Origin: Lentzea pudingi
Lineage (GTDB): Bacteria > Actinomycetota > Actinomycetes > Mycobacteriales > Pseudonocardiaceae
NCBI RefSeq assembly: GCF_014646255.1
Contig: NZ_BMNC01000007.1
Span: 1-64,000, forward strand
DNA length: 64,000 nt
Direction of reading: 5' to 3'
Shown one piece after another: positions 41,600 to 49,884 of the stretch (positions are counted from its first letter, which is position 1; every line of letters starts with the position of its first letter). A program made the position numbers and the translations under genes. The notes under the pieces are model-generated. The model searched no databases and was not told the DNA's origin. It saw only the letters and a list, made by a program, of their open reading frames with translations.

Positions 41600-43132
41600 G
41601 TGATCAGGAACTTCGCCGTCGTCGGTCCCGGGCAGGCGACCAGGGAACGGCTGACGGCGGCTCTGGCGGCGGCACCGGACATCTCGGTGTACCGGATCGG
41701 GCGCGGCGCGGACCCGTTGCCCGTGTCCGCGACCTTCGACCCGGCGGACGAGCCGGGGTGCCGCAGCCTGCTGGACTGGTTCGAACGCGGTGCGCCGTCG
41801 GGCGCGGTGCTGCTGATGGACGACTGGGAGCTGTGCTCCGGCCTCGACCCTGCGCTGGACCGGACCGTCGAGTGGATCGCCGCGTTCGGGCCGGCGCGCG
41901 GCGTGCAGGTCGTCGTCACGGCGCGGAGGTGGTCGGAGGTGCCCGACCGGCTGCGCAGGCACCTGCACGGCGAGGCCACGGACTTCCTGGCGCTGCACGA
42001 GATCGAACCCGACCTGAGCAACAAGTACCAGCGCCACGACCTCCGGGCGGCCATCGGCGCCGACACCCGCGGCTGGCCGGTGTACGTGGACGTCAACGGG
42101 ACCCTAGCCGCCTGCCTGGCCCCGCCCGCGGAACGCGAGCAGAAGCTGTTGAGCGCGTTGCTGGGCCTCATGGTCACGCACTCGTCGACGGACCTGAACT
42201 TCGCTCTCTTCGACATGAAGAGCGTCGGGTTGTTCGACGGTCTGGAGGCGGCGCCGCACGTGGCGTGCGCGTTCACGGGCGAGGACGACGACGAGGTGCT
42301 CCAGCAGTTCCACACCGGCCTGTCCGGCGAGCTCGACCGCCGACGCCGGCTCAAGCAGACCGGTGAGCCCTTCCCCGCCCTCATGGTCTGCGTGGACAGC
42401 CCCGAGGCGCTGGTGGAACGGCACCCCGGTTACCGCGGCCTCCTGCAGTCCCTCAGCGGGGCGGGTCAGGAGCTCGGCGTCCACCTGCTCTACTCCGGTG
42501 ACCGGCTGGCGGCGGCCCCGCCGGCGCAGATCCCCGCCTGGCCGGCCGCGGTCGCGCCGTACGACCTCGAGGAGTGGGCCGAGGTCCTGCCACCGGCGCT
42601 GGCCGGCACCTGTCCGCCCGCGCACGTGCTCGCCCTGCCTCCGCCCGGCGCCTTCCAGTCCACCCAGAAGCTCACCCTGCCGCCACGACCGTCCACTTCG
42701 GACCTGAGGCTGGCCGCGCTGCCGCCGGGCGCCATCGGCCTGGTGGGCCTGCCCTTCGAACAACACCGCGACGTCCTGGTGCCCGACTTCACCCGGGAAC
42801 TGCGCCACGGCGCCATCGTCGGCAAGCCGGGCACGGGCAAGAGCACGACGCTGCGCACACTCAGGGCGGTGCTCCGCGATCCGGAGCGCTACCAGCTCCT
42901 CGACGGCCCCGGCGAGCCGCTCGACCCGCAGCGCCACATCGTCGTGACCGCTCGCACGTGGGACCAGGTGCCGCCGTTCATCCGCAACAGCCTGGCGTTC
43001 GCCGTCGAGTTCCGCCTGGACGACCCGGCCACGTCGCTGGTCGACCCCGACCAGGCCGCCCGCGTGCCGGACCGGCCCGGCTTCGGCCTCTCCCTGCCCG
43101 GCCGCCTCCCCGCGCAGATCGCGCTGCCGTGA
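41600..43132 (+). CDS. EccC/FtsK-like ATPase-related protein A, divergent
   Basis: The 510-residue protein shows parts of type VII secretion ATPase EccC. An N-terminal segment (LLMDDWE, VVVTARR) resembles the end of an EccC module. A middle module (LGLMVTHSSTDLNFALFDMKSVGLFDGL, PHVACAFTG) resembles EccC but its Walker A is lost. A short C-terminal module has an intact P-loop GKPGTGKST (408-416) followed within about 40 residues by HIVVTAR, so Walker B is missing. No transmembrane helix. It resembles the next protein; GTGA overlap. Start GTG at 41600. Confidence 0.65.
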   Translation: MIRNFAVVGPGQATRERLTAALAAAPDISVYRIGRGADPLPVSATFDPADEPGCRSLLDWFERGAPSGAVLLMDDWELCSGLDPALDRTVEWIAAFGPARGVQVVVTARRWSEVPDRLRRHLHGEATDFLALHEIEPDLSNKYQRHDLRAAIGADTRGWPVYVDVNGTLAACLAPPAEREQKLLSALLGLMVTHSSTDLNFALFDMKSVGLFDGLEAAPHVACAFTGEDDDEVLQQFHTGLSGELDRRRRLKQTGEPFPALMVCVDSPEALVERHPGYRGLLQSLSGAGQELGVHLLYSGDRLAAAPPAQIPAWPAAVAPYDLEEWAEVLPPALAGTCPPAHVLALPPPGAFQSTQKLTLPPRPSTSDLRLAALPPGAIGLVGLPFEQHRDVLVPDFTRELRHGAIVGKPGTGKSTTLRTLRAVLRDPERYQLLDGPGEPLDPQRHIVVTARTWDQVPPFIRNSLAFAVEFRLDDPATSLVDPDQAARVPDRPGFGLSLPGRLPAQIALP

Positions 43133-44823
43133 ACCACCTCGCGCTCATCGGACCGCCCGGCCTCGTCGCCCGGCGAATCGCCGCGCTGCAAGGGGTCTAC
43201 CGCATCGGCAGGGGAGACGCGGCCGGTGTCGCGGTGAGCTTCGAGCCCGGTGACGAGCGGCGGCGGCAGAACCTGCTGGCGTGGTTCGAACGTGGGGCCG
43301 AGCCCGGTGCGACACTGCTGATCGACGACTGGAAGTACTGCGCCGCAGAGGATCCCGGGCTGACCGACGTGGTCCGGTGGATCGCGGCGGCCTCGTGGAA
43401 CGTGCGGGTGATCGTCACCGCGCGGGCGGTGGACGAGCTGCCGGAGCGGGTGCCGCTGCGGGTCGAGGTGCTGGACTTCCTTGCGCTGCAAGGGTTGCGG
43501 CGGTTCACCAAGGCCCTCGCGTGGAAGGGGCGGTGGTGGAAGGTCCCGGCCGGTGTCGACTCGAACGGCGTGCCGGTGGTCGTGGAGCTGACGCACTTCG
43601 CGGACGGGAAGTGGCGCACGGGAACGCACCTGAGCGTCACGTCGCCGGACGCGTTCCGCAGTGTGGTGCTGGGCCTGATGACCACGCACTCGCCCAAGTT
43701 GTTCCAGGCGGTCTTCATCGACGCGCACGACTCGGACGTGTTCGACGGACTCGACCAGGCACCGCACGTGCTGGCCCGCCATCGGCACGCGGCACGTGAT
43801 CCGCAGCAGATCGCGGACCTGCTGGTCGCGGAGTCGGAGCGGCGGCTCGAAGTCGTCGGCAACACGTGGACCGTCTTCGACCACCGCGGCTTCGACCAGG
43901 TGTTGCCGCAGCTCCTGGTGTGCGTCAGCGGGTTCTCCGAAATCGGGGAGGCGGCGTTCGCCACCATCGCGGCGGACGTCGGGAAGTCCGGGATGCAGCT
44001 CCTGCTCGACGGCCCGAGCGGCTTGGCGGACCTGGTGGTCGACGACTGTGCGGCGCCCGCGAACCTCGACGAGATGGCGAGCTCGTTGCCGCTGCTGATG
44101 CACGCAGAGGAACCCGCACCGGACTTCTTCGCCCTGCACGAGATGCCGAACAGGCATGTGTGGAAGCCACGCCCGGTCAGGTTGCAGTACCGGGTTCCGG
44201 TGGGTGTGGACGAGTTCGGGCAGCCGGTCGAGATCGACCTGAAGTCCAAGCACCTGCAAGACGGGATGGGGCCGCACGGCGAGGTCGTAGCGCCGGACGA
44301 CCGACGGGCGGAAGGCATCCGCGCGCTGGTTCTCGGGCAGCTGGCACGGCATTCACCGGACGAGCTGGAAGTGGTTCTCATCGACTTCCACGGCAACGGG
44401 GTGTTCGCGGGCATCGACGGCGCACCGCACGTGCGGCACGGCATCGTGGACCTCCTGGAGGACCACGAACAGCGCACAAGAACGTTGGCGCACAACAACT
44501 TCCGGAACATCTGGGAGTACCGCGCCGCCGGACTCGTCCTGCCCGAACTGCTGATCTGCGTCGACGGCGTGCACGGACTCCTGGAAGCACGCCCGGAGTT
44601 CAAGGAGGTCCTGCAGACGTTGGCCACGGCGGGACGGACCTACGGGCAGCACCTCCTGCTGTCCGACGTGACGCCGGGCGAGCACGGGTCGTATCGGCTG
44701 GAGCTCACCGAACAGGGCTGGGCGCGCAGGATCGGCAGGTCGGTGGAGAGGGTCGTGCTCCCCACCGACCTCAACGACGTGGCGTGGTCGTTGCCCGTGG
44801 CGATGGCGATGACTAGCTCATGA
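43129..44823 (+). CDS. EccC/FtsK-like protein B, nucleotide sites eroded
   Basis: The 564-residue protein has an N-terminal segment paralogous to protein A (YRIGRG, LLAWFERGAEPGATLLIDDW, VIVTAR). Two EccC-like modules follow: LGLMTTHSPKLFQAVFIDAHDSDVFDGL with PHVLAR, and LVLGQLARHSPDELEVVLIDFHGNGVFAGI with PHVRHG, each followed by an LPQLLVCV or LPELLICV strand. In EccC a GATGSGKS-type loop precedes the L..L..THSP helix; here that place reads GEVVAPDD and no P-loop is seen. It may be a pseudo-ATPase regulator or adaptor. Coupled to gene A. Confidence 0.65.
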   Translation: MNHLALIGPPGLVARRIAALQGVYRIGRGDAAGVAVSFEPGDERRRQNLLAWFERGAEPGATLLIDDWKYCAAEDPGLTDVVRWIAAASWNVRVIVTARAVDELPERVPLRVEVLDFLALQGLRRFTKALAWKGRWWKVPAGVDSNGVPVVVELTHFADGKWRTGTHLSVTSPDAFRSVVLGLMTTHSPKLFQAVFIDAHDSDVFDGLDQAPHVLARHRHAARDPQQIADLLVAESERRLEVVGNTWTVFDHRGFDQVLPQLLVCVSGFSEIGEAAFATIAADVGKSGMQLLLDGPSGLADLVVDDCAAPANLDEMASSLPLLMHAEEPAPDFFALHEMPNRHVWKPRPVRLQYRVPVGVDEFGQPVEIDLKSKHLQDGMGPHGEVVAPDDRRAEGIRALVLGQLARHSPDELEVVLIDFHGNGVFAGIDGAPHVRHGIVDLLEDHEQRTRTLAHNNFRNIWEYRAAGLVLPELLICVDGVHGLLEARPEFKEVLQTLATAGRTYGQHLLLSDVTPGEHGSYRLELTEQGWARRIGRSVERVVLPTDLNDVAWSLPVAMAMTSS

Positions 44824-46476
44824 GCGACGTAGCTTCCGTTGTGCGTCATAGAGGTTGCGTGGCGTGACGCTGGTGGTGCCGTAGAGCTCCAGGCGGGAGT
44901 TCAGCTCGCCGGCGAAGTCCGGCTTGTCGATCTGGCCGAAGTCGCGGACCTCGGAGATCGCGACGGTCGCGCTGCACGGCGCCACCTGGTCGATGCGGAC
45001 GTTGCCGGCGCGCTGGTTGGTGACGGTGACGTTCCAGTGCGCGAAACGGGCGCCGTACAACGGTCCCGCGTTCGCGCTGCCGCCGTGCGCGCCGACGTTG
45101 TTGATGGTGATCTCGGTGCGGACGTTGGCGAACGGCAAGCCGCGGTGGGTGTCGAAGACGTCGTGGTCCATACGGCCGCGGGTCCAGACGTTGCCGCACG
45201 ACAGGCCTTCGACGTTGAGGCCGTGGTTGCCGGCGCCCGCCTGCGAGGGTTCGGACGGCGCCTCGATCACGAAGCCGTCGGTCAGGTTGTCGTGGGACTG
45301 CTCCCGCACGGCGTACGCGTGGTGGTGGCCGCGGCCGGACACCCGCGTGTTCAGCAGCGAGACTCCCTTGGAGGACACGAGGAGGAAGCCGTTGTCGACG
45401 TCCTGGACGTGGACGTCGTCGGCCCAGCAGTCCCACGCGCACTGGAACGCGACACCGTTGTACCCCTTGTCCAGCAGGTGCTTCGGCGTCGGCACCTTGA
45501 ACATCTCGATCTTGACGCCCTCGACGCCGGCTCCCGTGATCACCGGGGCCATCGTGGTCAGGCGGGCCTTCCACTCCGGGCGGATTTCCAGCGGCAACGG
45601 CTGCGCGAGCTTGACCCTGTTGCCGCGCACCCACTCCACGCGCACCGGCCACAGGAACGGGAAGTACGACAGGAGCTTGTCCTTGTCGTCCCACCTGTAG
45701 GTGGCGGTCCCCGGGACGTCGCCGCACATGTGCTTGGGCAGCGAGTAGTTCGCGTCGTCGAGTCGCAGCAGCACGCGCTGGCCCGGTCGCAGCGACCGTC
45801 CGTTCTCGACGGTCACGACGAACGAGCCCCGTGCGGCAGAGCCCGTCACGTTCGTCAGCGTCGAGCCCTGCTCCAGCTCGTTGCCCGTCCAGCCCTCGAA
45901 CGGCCACTTCTTCGCCTTGATCGCGTCCACCAGCGGCTGGTAGCGGTCGCGGTGGCAGACCCAGACCAGGCCGCCCGACCAGCTCCACGCCGAGTTCTCC
46001 GAGCCGTACCGGCTGCGGTTGATGCCGACGATCTCCTCCAGCGACCGGGACGCGTAGAAGGTCGTCTTCGAGCTGCCCGCGCCACGCAGCACCACGTTGT
46101 CGTAGCCGATGCGGACGATGTCGTCGATGCGGTACCGGCCCGGTGGCACGTAGACGGTGCCGCCGCCCAGCCTGCCGACGAACTCGACCGCCTTGTTGAT
46201 CGCGGCGGAGGCGTCGGCCGAGCCGTCACGCCGGGCGCCGAAGAAGAGGACGTTCGCGAGGACCGGGCGGCGGGCGGGCTTCTCACCCGTGCGGTAGCCG
46301 GCGTAGGCGATGTTGGGGATCTGCGGGTGGTTGTACGGGTTGGCAACGAACTCCTGCCACAACGAAGCCGAGGACTGCGCGGAGGCAGTCCCCGTCATCA
46401 TTGACGTCCCGACCACCGCAACCCCTGTAGCCAGCAGGAATTGCCTGCGCCCGAAAGCGTTGGTGTCGATGCTCAT
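44818..46476 (-). CDS. Tat-exported right-handed beta-helix protein
   Basis: The 552-residue protein has a twin-arginine signal (GRRQFLLATG at 9-18, cleavage after ASA near 33). A pectate-lyase-superfamily fold with the GH55/GH28-like N-terminal module (DGSADASAAINKAVEFV, GGGTVYVPPGRYRI) follows. Repeating beta-coil turns continue to the C-terminus. Substrate may be a polysaccharide; lytic residues cannot be assigned. It converges with protein B of the ESX-like pair, overlapping by six bases. Confidence 0.82.
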   Translation of the reverse strand: MSIDTNAFGRRQFLLATGVAVVGTSMMTGTASAQSSASLWQEFVANPYNHPQIPNIAYAGYRTGEKPARRPVLANVLFFGARRDGSADASAAINKAVEFVGRLGGGTVYVPPGRYRIDDIVRIGYDNVVLRGAGSSKTTFYASRSLEEIVGINRSRYGSENSAWSWSGGLVWVCHRDRYQPLVDAIKAKKWPFEGWTGNELEQGSTLTNVTGSAARGSFVVTVENGRSLRPGQRVLLRLDDANYSLPKHMCGDVPGTATYRWDDKDKLLSYFPFLWPVRVEWVRGNRVKLAQPLPLEIRPEWKARLTTMAPVITGAGVEGVKIEMFKVPTPKHLLDKGYNGVAFQCAWDCWADDVHVQDVDNGFLLVSSKGVSLLNTRVSGRGHHHAYAVREQSHDNLTDGFVIEAPSEPSQAGAGNHGLNVEGLSCGNVWTRGRMDHDVFDTHRGLPFANVRTEITINNVGAHGGSANAGPLYGARFAHWNVTVTNQRAGNVRIDQVAPCSATVAISEVRDFGQIDKPDFAGELNSRLELYGTTSVTPRNLYDAQRKLRRS

Positions 46477-46532
46477 TTCGCCGTCTCCAAGGGGTCTTGG
46501 CCACGGCGGCGGTGGTCAGATCAAACCAGACG

Positions 46533-47339
46533 TCAGGCTCCTGCGGAACGCATTGCCTCGGAGATCAGCTCGTCGACCTGGTGCATCATCCGGCGCGCGT
46601 CGGTCGGCGTGAACGTGCTCCACGGCGGCTGACCGTTCGACGACTTGCGTTGCTGCAGGTAGCGGCCCTCTTCGGTGTCGAAGAACGCGACCACGCGCTC
46701 GGGACGCCAGCGCTTGCCGTACTTGTCCCGGGCCGCGGCGCCGAAGTTCCCGGTGTGCACGACGTCGGTGAACATCTTCACCAGCGCCTTCGCATCGTCC
46801 TCGCGCAGCCCGATGCTCCGGAACGCGGCGTCCATCGACTTCGGCGAACCGTCCGTCCGCGCGATCGCCTTCTCGATGTCCGCGCTCGGCAACGTCACCG
46901 ACAGACCCGTGCCGGCGGGGTGGGCGGGCAGCACCGACAGCACCGCCGAGGCGAGCCCGGAGCCCGCCCACGGCTGGAGTGTCAGCTGGTCGTCCCGCAA
47001 CGTCGCCAGCGCGCCCCAGTCGCCGTTCGCGACGGCGAGGACGCGCAGGCTGTGGCCGAGCCAGAGGCGGCCGTCCGCCTCCCGCTCGGGCTTCACGAAC
47101 ATGCGCAGGAGCCCGTCCAGCTCGGACGAGAGCCCGCGCGAGTTGCCCAGGCGCCGGTGGTCCAACTGCTGGTAGACGCGGTTCTCGAGCTGGATGCGCT
47201 CGTCCCGCGTCTTGCCGGGGGTGGGAACCTTCAGGAGCAGCGGCATGGGGCCGACGGCCATCCGTTCCCACAGCACGTCGAACTCCTCGGCGGAGAGGGT
47301 GATCGGCTCCCTCTCCGCCGGTGCGCCGAACAGGCTCAC
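46533..47339 (-). CDS. espG: ESX secretion-associated protein EspG
   Basis: The 268-residue cytosolic protein belongs to the EspG family, chaperones that bind PE/PPE heterodimers and guide them to the EccC motor. The LSAEEFDVLWE start and the C-terminal TDARRMMHQVDELI helix fit. The GTG start overlaps the stop of the PPE-like gene, so the chaperone is made with its client. No other ESX core gene is found. Confidence 0.85.
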   Translation of the reverse strand: MSLFGAPAEREPITLSAEEFDVLWERMAVGPMPLLLKVPTPGKTRDERIQLENRVYQQLDHRRLGNSRGLSSELDGLLRMFVKPEREADGRLWLGHSLRVLAVANGDWGALATLRDDQLTLQPWAGSGLASAVLSVLPAHPAGTGLSVTLPSADIEKAIARTDGSPKSMDAAFRSIGLREDDAKALVKMFTDVVHTGNFGAAARDKYGKRWRPERVVAFFDTEEGRYLQQRKSSNGQPPWSTFTPTDARRMMHQVDELISEAMRSAGA

Positions 47340-48631
47340 TCCGGCAAGCCGCCGATGACCGGCGGCGCGACCATGCGCTCGTCGCCGAACACGTCGTCGG
47401 TCTCGACCAGGTAGTCGGCCGCCTTGTGCTCGATGTCGTCCTCGCCGTCGCCCTTCTGGCCGGCCGCGCCGCCACCGGCACCCATGCCGGCCGCGCCGCC
47501 CTTGCCGCCACCAGCGGCTCCGGCACCACCACCAGCGGCACCACCACCAGCGGCACCGCCGCGCAACGCGTCAGGACCGGAACCCAGGCCGGACATGCCG
47601 CCGGGCATGGCACCGGGCTTCATCGCGCCCTGCTGGCCGGACGAGCCGAGCGAGCCGGACATCGGCCCGAACGTCTTGCCACCGCCGCCACCGAGCTGAC
47701 CGCCACGAACGCTGTTGGAGCCGCCGGGGCCACCGGGACCACCGCCGGGACCGCCCGTGCCGGGACGCGTGAACACCGGACCGCCGGGAAGCGGCGTCGA
47801 GGTGGGAGGCGGCGTCGGCGTGGGCAGGTTGGTGGGCGGCGGGGTGTGCGTGGGAGGCGGCGTCGTCGTCGGAGGCTGCGTCCACGAGGTGTGCGTGTTG
47901 TCGGTCGGCGGAGGCGTCCAGCCGGTCGAGACCTGCTGTTGCGGCGTCGGGGTCGGCGTGCCGGTCGACCACGACGGGGTCGTCGAGCCGGTGCCGGTCG
48001 GTGCGCCGGAGCCGATCTGCGAGTAACCGGCCCGCGTGCTGCCCGTGCCCGTGTCGGCCGGAGGCGGCGTGTCGATCACGACCTGCGGCGGCGTCGGGAA
48101 GTCGCCGAGCGTCGAGGAGTTCCAGCGGCTGTCCGACTGGTAGTTCTCCATGACCTTGACGGCCTGGGCGGCGGCGTTGTCCGCGGCGGCTTCCTGCCGC
48201 TCGTGGTCCTGCTGCTGGCCGATGACGTGCGCCATGCCGGCCGGACCGGTCAGCGCGCCACCGGCGTAGTCGAGGAAGCCGGGCTTCTCGGTCGTGACGG
48301 GGACGACCTCGGGCATCTTCTTGCGCGCCTCGGCGATGTACTCGCCCTGCAGTCGCGCGGAGGACTCCATGGTCGTCGCGCCGGACTCGGCGAAACCGGC
48401 CCACTCGGCCAGCGGCGACAACGCGCCCTTGGCGGCGTCGGCGGCGTCGGACTCCCAGTCCGCGCCCATCTTGGTCAGACCGGTGTGCAGGTCGGCGTCG
48501 ATCTGGGCGAGCGTCGCGGCGATCTGCTTCCAGCCGGCCTCGACCGGGATGGAGGCGGAGACGCCGGGACCAGAGTTGATCATCTTGTACAGCTCGGGGT
48601 GCGCGTACCCCTGGAAGCGGTGGTCAGTCAT
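47336..48631 (-). CDS. PPE-like protein with long Pro/Thr/Gly-rich tail
   Basis: The 431-residue protein starts with a helical PPE/WXG-type module of about 140 residues with W..IAATLAQIDADLHTGL and a W.SDAADAAKG turn. A low-complexity tail follows with TPPP-type, Gly-Gly and Ala-Gly-Gly repeats, ending in an acidic ETDDVFGDERMVAPPV segment. The tail is probably extended at the cell surface. It is encoded between WXG100-like and EspG genes. Confidence 0.8.
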   Translation of the reverse strand: MTDHRFQGYAHPELYKMINSGPGVSASIPVEAGWKQIAATLAQIDADLHTGLTKMGADWESDAADAAKGALSPLAEWAGFAESGATTMESSARLQGEYIAEARKKMPEVVPVTTEKPGFLDYAGGALTGPAGMAHVIGQQQDHERQEAAADNAAAQAVKVMENYQSDSRWNSSTLGDFPTPPQVVIDTPPPADTGTGSTRAGYSQIGSGAPTGTGSTTPSWSTGTPTPTPQQQVSTGWTPPPTDNTHTSWTQPPTTTPPPTHTPPPTNLPTPTPPPTSTPLPGGPVFTRPGTGGPGGGPGGPGGSNSVRGGQLGGGGGKTFGPMSGSLGSSGQQGAMKPGAMPGGMSGLGSGPDALRGGAAGGGAAGGGAGAAGGGKGGAAGMGAGGGAAGQKGDGEDDIEHKAADYLVETDDVFGDERMVAPPVIGGLPE

Positions 48632-48646
48632 CGGTCAGTCCCCCTC

Positions 48647-49021
48647 TCAGCCCTGGTCTCGCAGGTGCTTGCCCCAGATGGCCGAGTTGTCGCCCTCGGT
48701 CAGGATGTACTGCTGCTCGATGGCCTTGAGCTGGGCGATGACGCCGACGAGCTGCTCGCGGTAGACGTTCAGCGCGGTCATCGCCTTGTCGGCCGTCTGG
48801 TCGTTGAAGGCCTTGGACGTCTCGCTGCTGATCGGGTCTTCCGCCCAGGGCCGCGTGGGCAGCTGGTTCACCTGAGGCCTGACCTTGAGATCGAACTCGT
48901 CCAGGGCCTTCTCGAACGCCGCACGCGCCTGTCGAATGGCTGACGGGTCCACCTTCAGCTTGCGCTGACCGAACTCGGGCGGCGTCGAAACGCCTCCACC
49001 TCCACTGTCCGCGAGGTACAC
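48647..49021 (-). CDS. WXG100/PE-like small ESX protein
   Basis: The 124-residue helical protein is the likely partner of the downstream PPE-like protein. Two long helices flank a turn at about 55-65 (RPWAEDPIS), where a WXG motif is degenerate; no clear YxxxD/E is seen at the C-terminus. AGGAGG precedes the GTG at 49021. First gene of the three-gene operon WXG-like, PPE-like, espG. Confidence 0.72.
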   Translation of the reverse strand: MYLADSGGGGVSTPPEFGQRKLKVDPSAIRQARAAFEKALDEFDLKVRPQVNQLPTRPWAEDPISSETSKAFNDQTADKAMTALNVYREQLVGVIAQLKAIEQQYILTEGDNSAIWGKHLRDQG

Positions 49022-49144
49022 GGCACACCCTCCTCAGTACGACCCTCAGGAAATGGATCGCGTGTGCATTTGGGACGACTCTAGCTCTGATGCATGACGC
49101 GGGTGACCGGTTCCAGGTATAAGCCGCGTAGTTCTACTCAACTG

Positions 49145-49735
49145 TCACTTGGTGGCCAGAACAGGCCCGACGGCGTTGGCGAGCTTCGTGGCCCGCTCGC
49201 ACGCTCCGTCCACGGTGGCCTTGGGATCGCCGAAGGTGAAGGCGCTGACGAAGAGCATCTGACCGTCGTTCGCATCGATGTAGATGTCACAACCGAGGAT
49301 GGTCTTCTGCGGGTCGCGCTTGTTCAGGTAGGCGGGATAGCCGGCCACCTGGAGCTTGGTGACGTTCGCCTCGCCGACCGTCTTCATGAGCCGGTCCACG
49401 CCGCCGTTGACGAGGGTGTCGACGCCTGTGGTGTAAGCGCGGTCCTCGTAGATGCTGGTGCAGTTCTTGCTGCCCTCGCCGAAGTCGGCATCCGGGTCAC
49501 CAGGCTGCGCAAGACGCATGCCGAGGGTCGCCTTCACCTCGGGAGTGATCAGCGAACACGGGTCGAGCTTCAGCATGTCGACGTTCTTCGGCCTGTTCAC
49601 GGGGGCGGTCCCGGCAGAAGTTCCGGTCGTCGGCGCACTGGTCTTCGCCCCCTCGGCGGAAGGCTTGCCCGGCTCTGTCGACGAACACCCGGCCAGGACC
49701 GCTGCCAGCAGAAACGGGACGGCAAGTCGGCTCAT
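49145..49735 (-). CDS. DUF3558 family lipoprotein
   Basis: The 196-residue lipoprotein has lipobox LAGC near 13-16, a Thr/Ser-rich linker, and a DUF3558 domain with the LDPCSLIT start and two further Cys in KNCTSIY and LGCDIYI. Family members are abundant, of unknown function, and often lie near WXG/PPE genes in Pseudonocardiaceae, as here. Not coupled to the WXG-like operon; about 120 bp separate them. Confidence 0.85.
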   Translation of the reverse strand: MSRLAVPFLLAAVLAGCSSTEPGKPSAEGAKTSAPTTGTSAGTAPVNRPKNVDMLKLDPCSLITPEVKATLGMRLAQPGDPDADFGEGSKNCTSIYEDRAYTTGVDTLVNGGVDRLMKTVGEANVTKLQVAGYPAYLNKRDPQKTILGCDIYIDANDGQMLFVSAFTFGDPKATVDGACERATKLANAVGPVLATK

Positions 49736-49884
49736 GCGAGCAAACTATCGGATCGCCAGGCACACAGGGTGGCGAACGAGGTGTCCCGCGTCACCCGTCC
49801 GACTCATTGCCGGTGACCCCACCAAAAGGAAACCTTCTTTACGATACCCCGAAGCGCCGCCGCCCCGATGCGTCGAGGAGCGAC

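Noticed and set aside
42574..43128. Start of the second EccC-like gene at 42574
   Set aside because: This region is out of frame with gene A and lacks similarity; GTG at 43129 overlaps the stop of gene A and aligns with gene A's own N-terminus.
47400..48050. Repetitive DNA resembling an insertion or REP cluster
   Set aside because: The repeats are in frame and code for the Pro/Thr/Gly-rich tail of the PPE-like protein.
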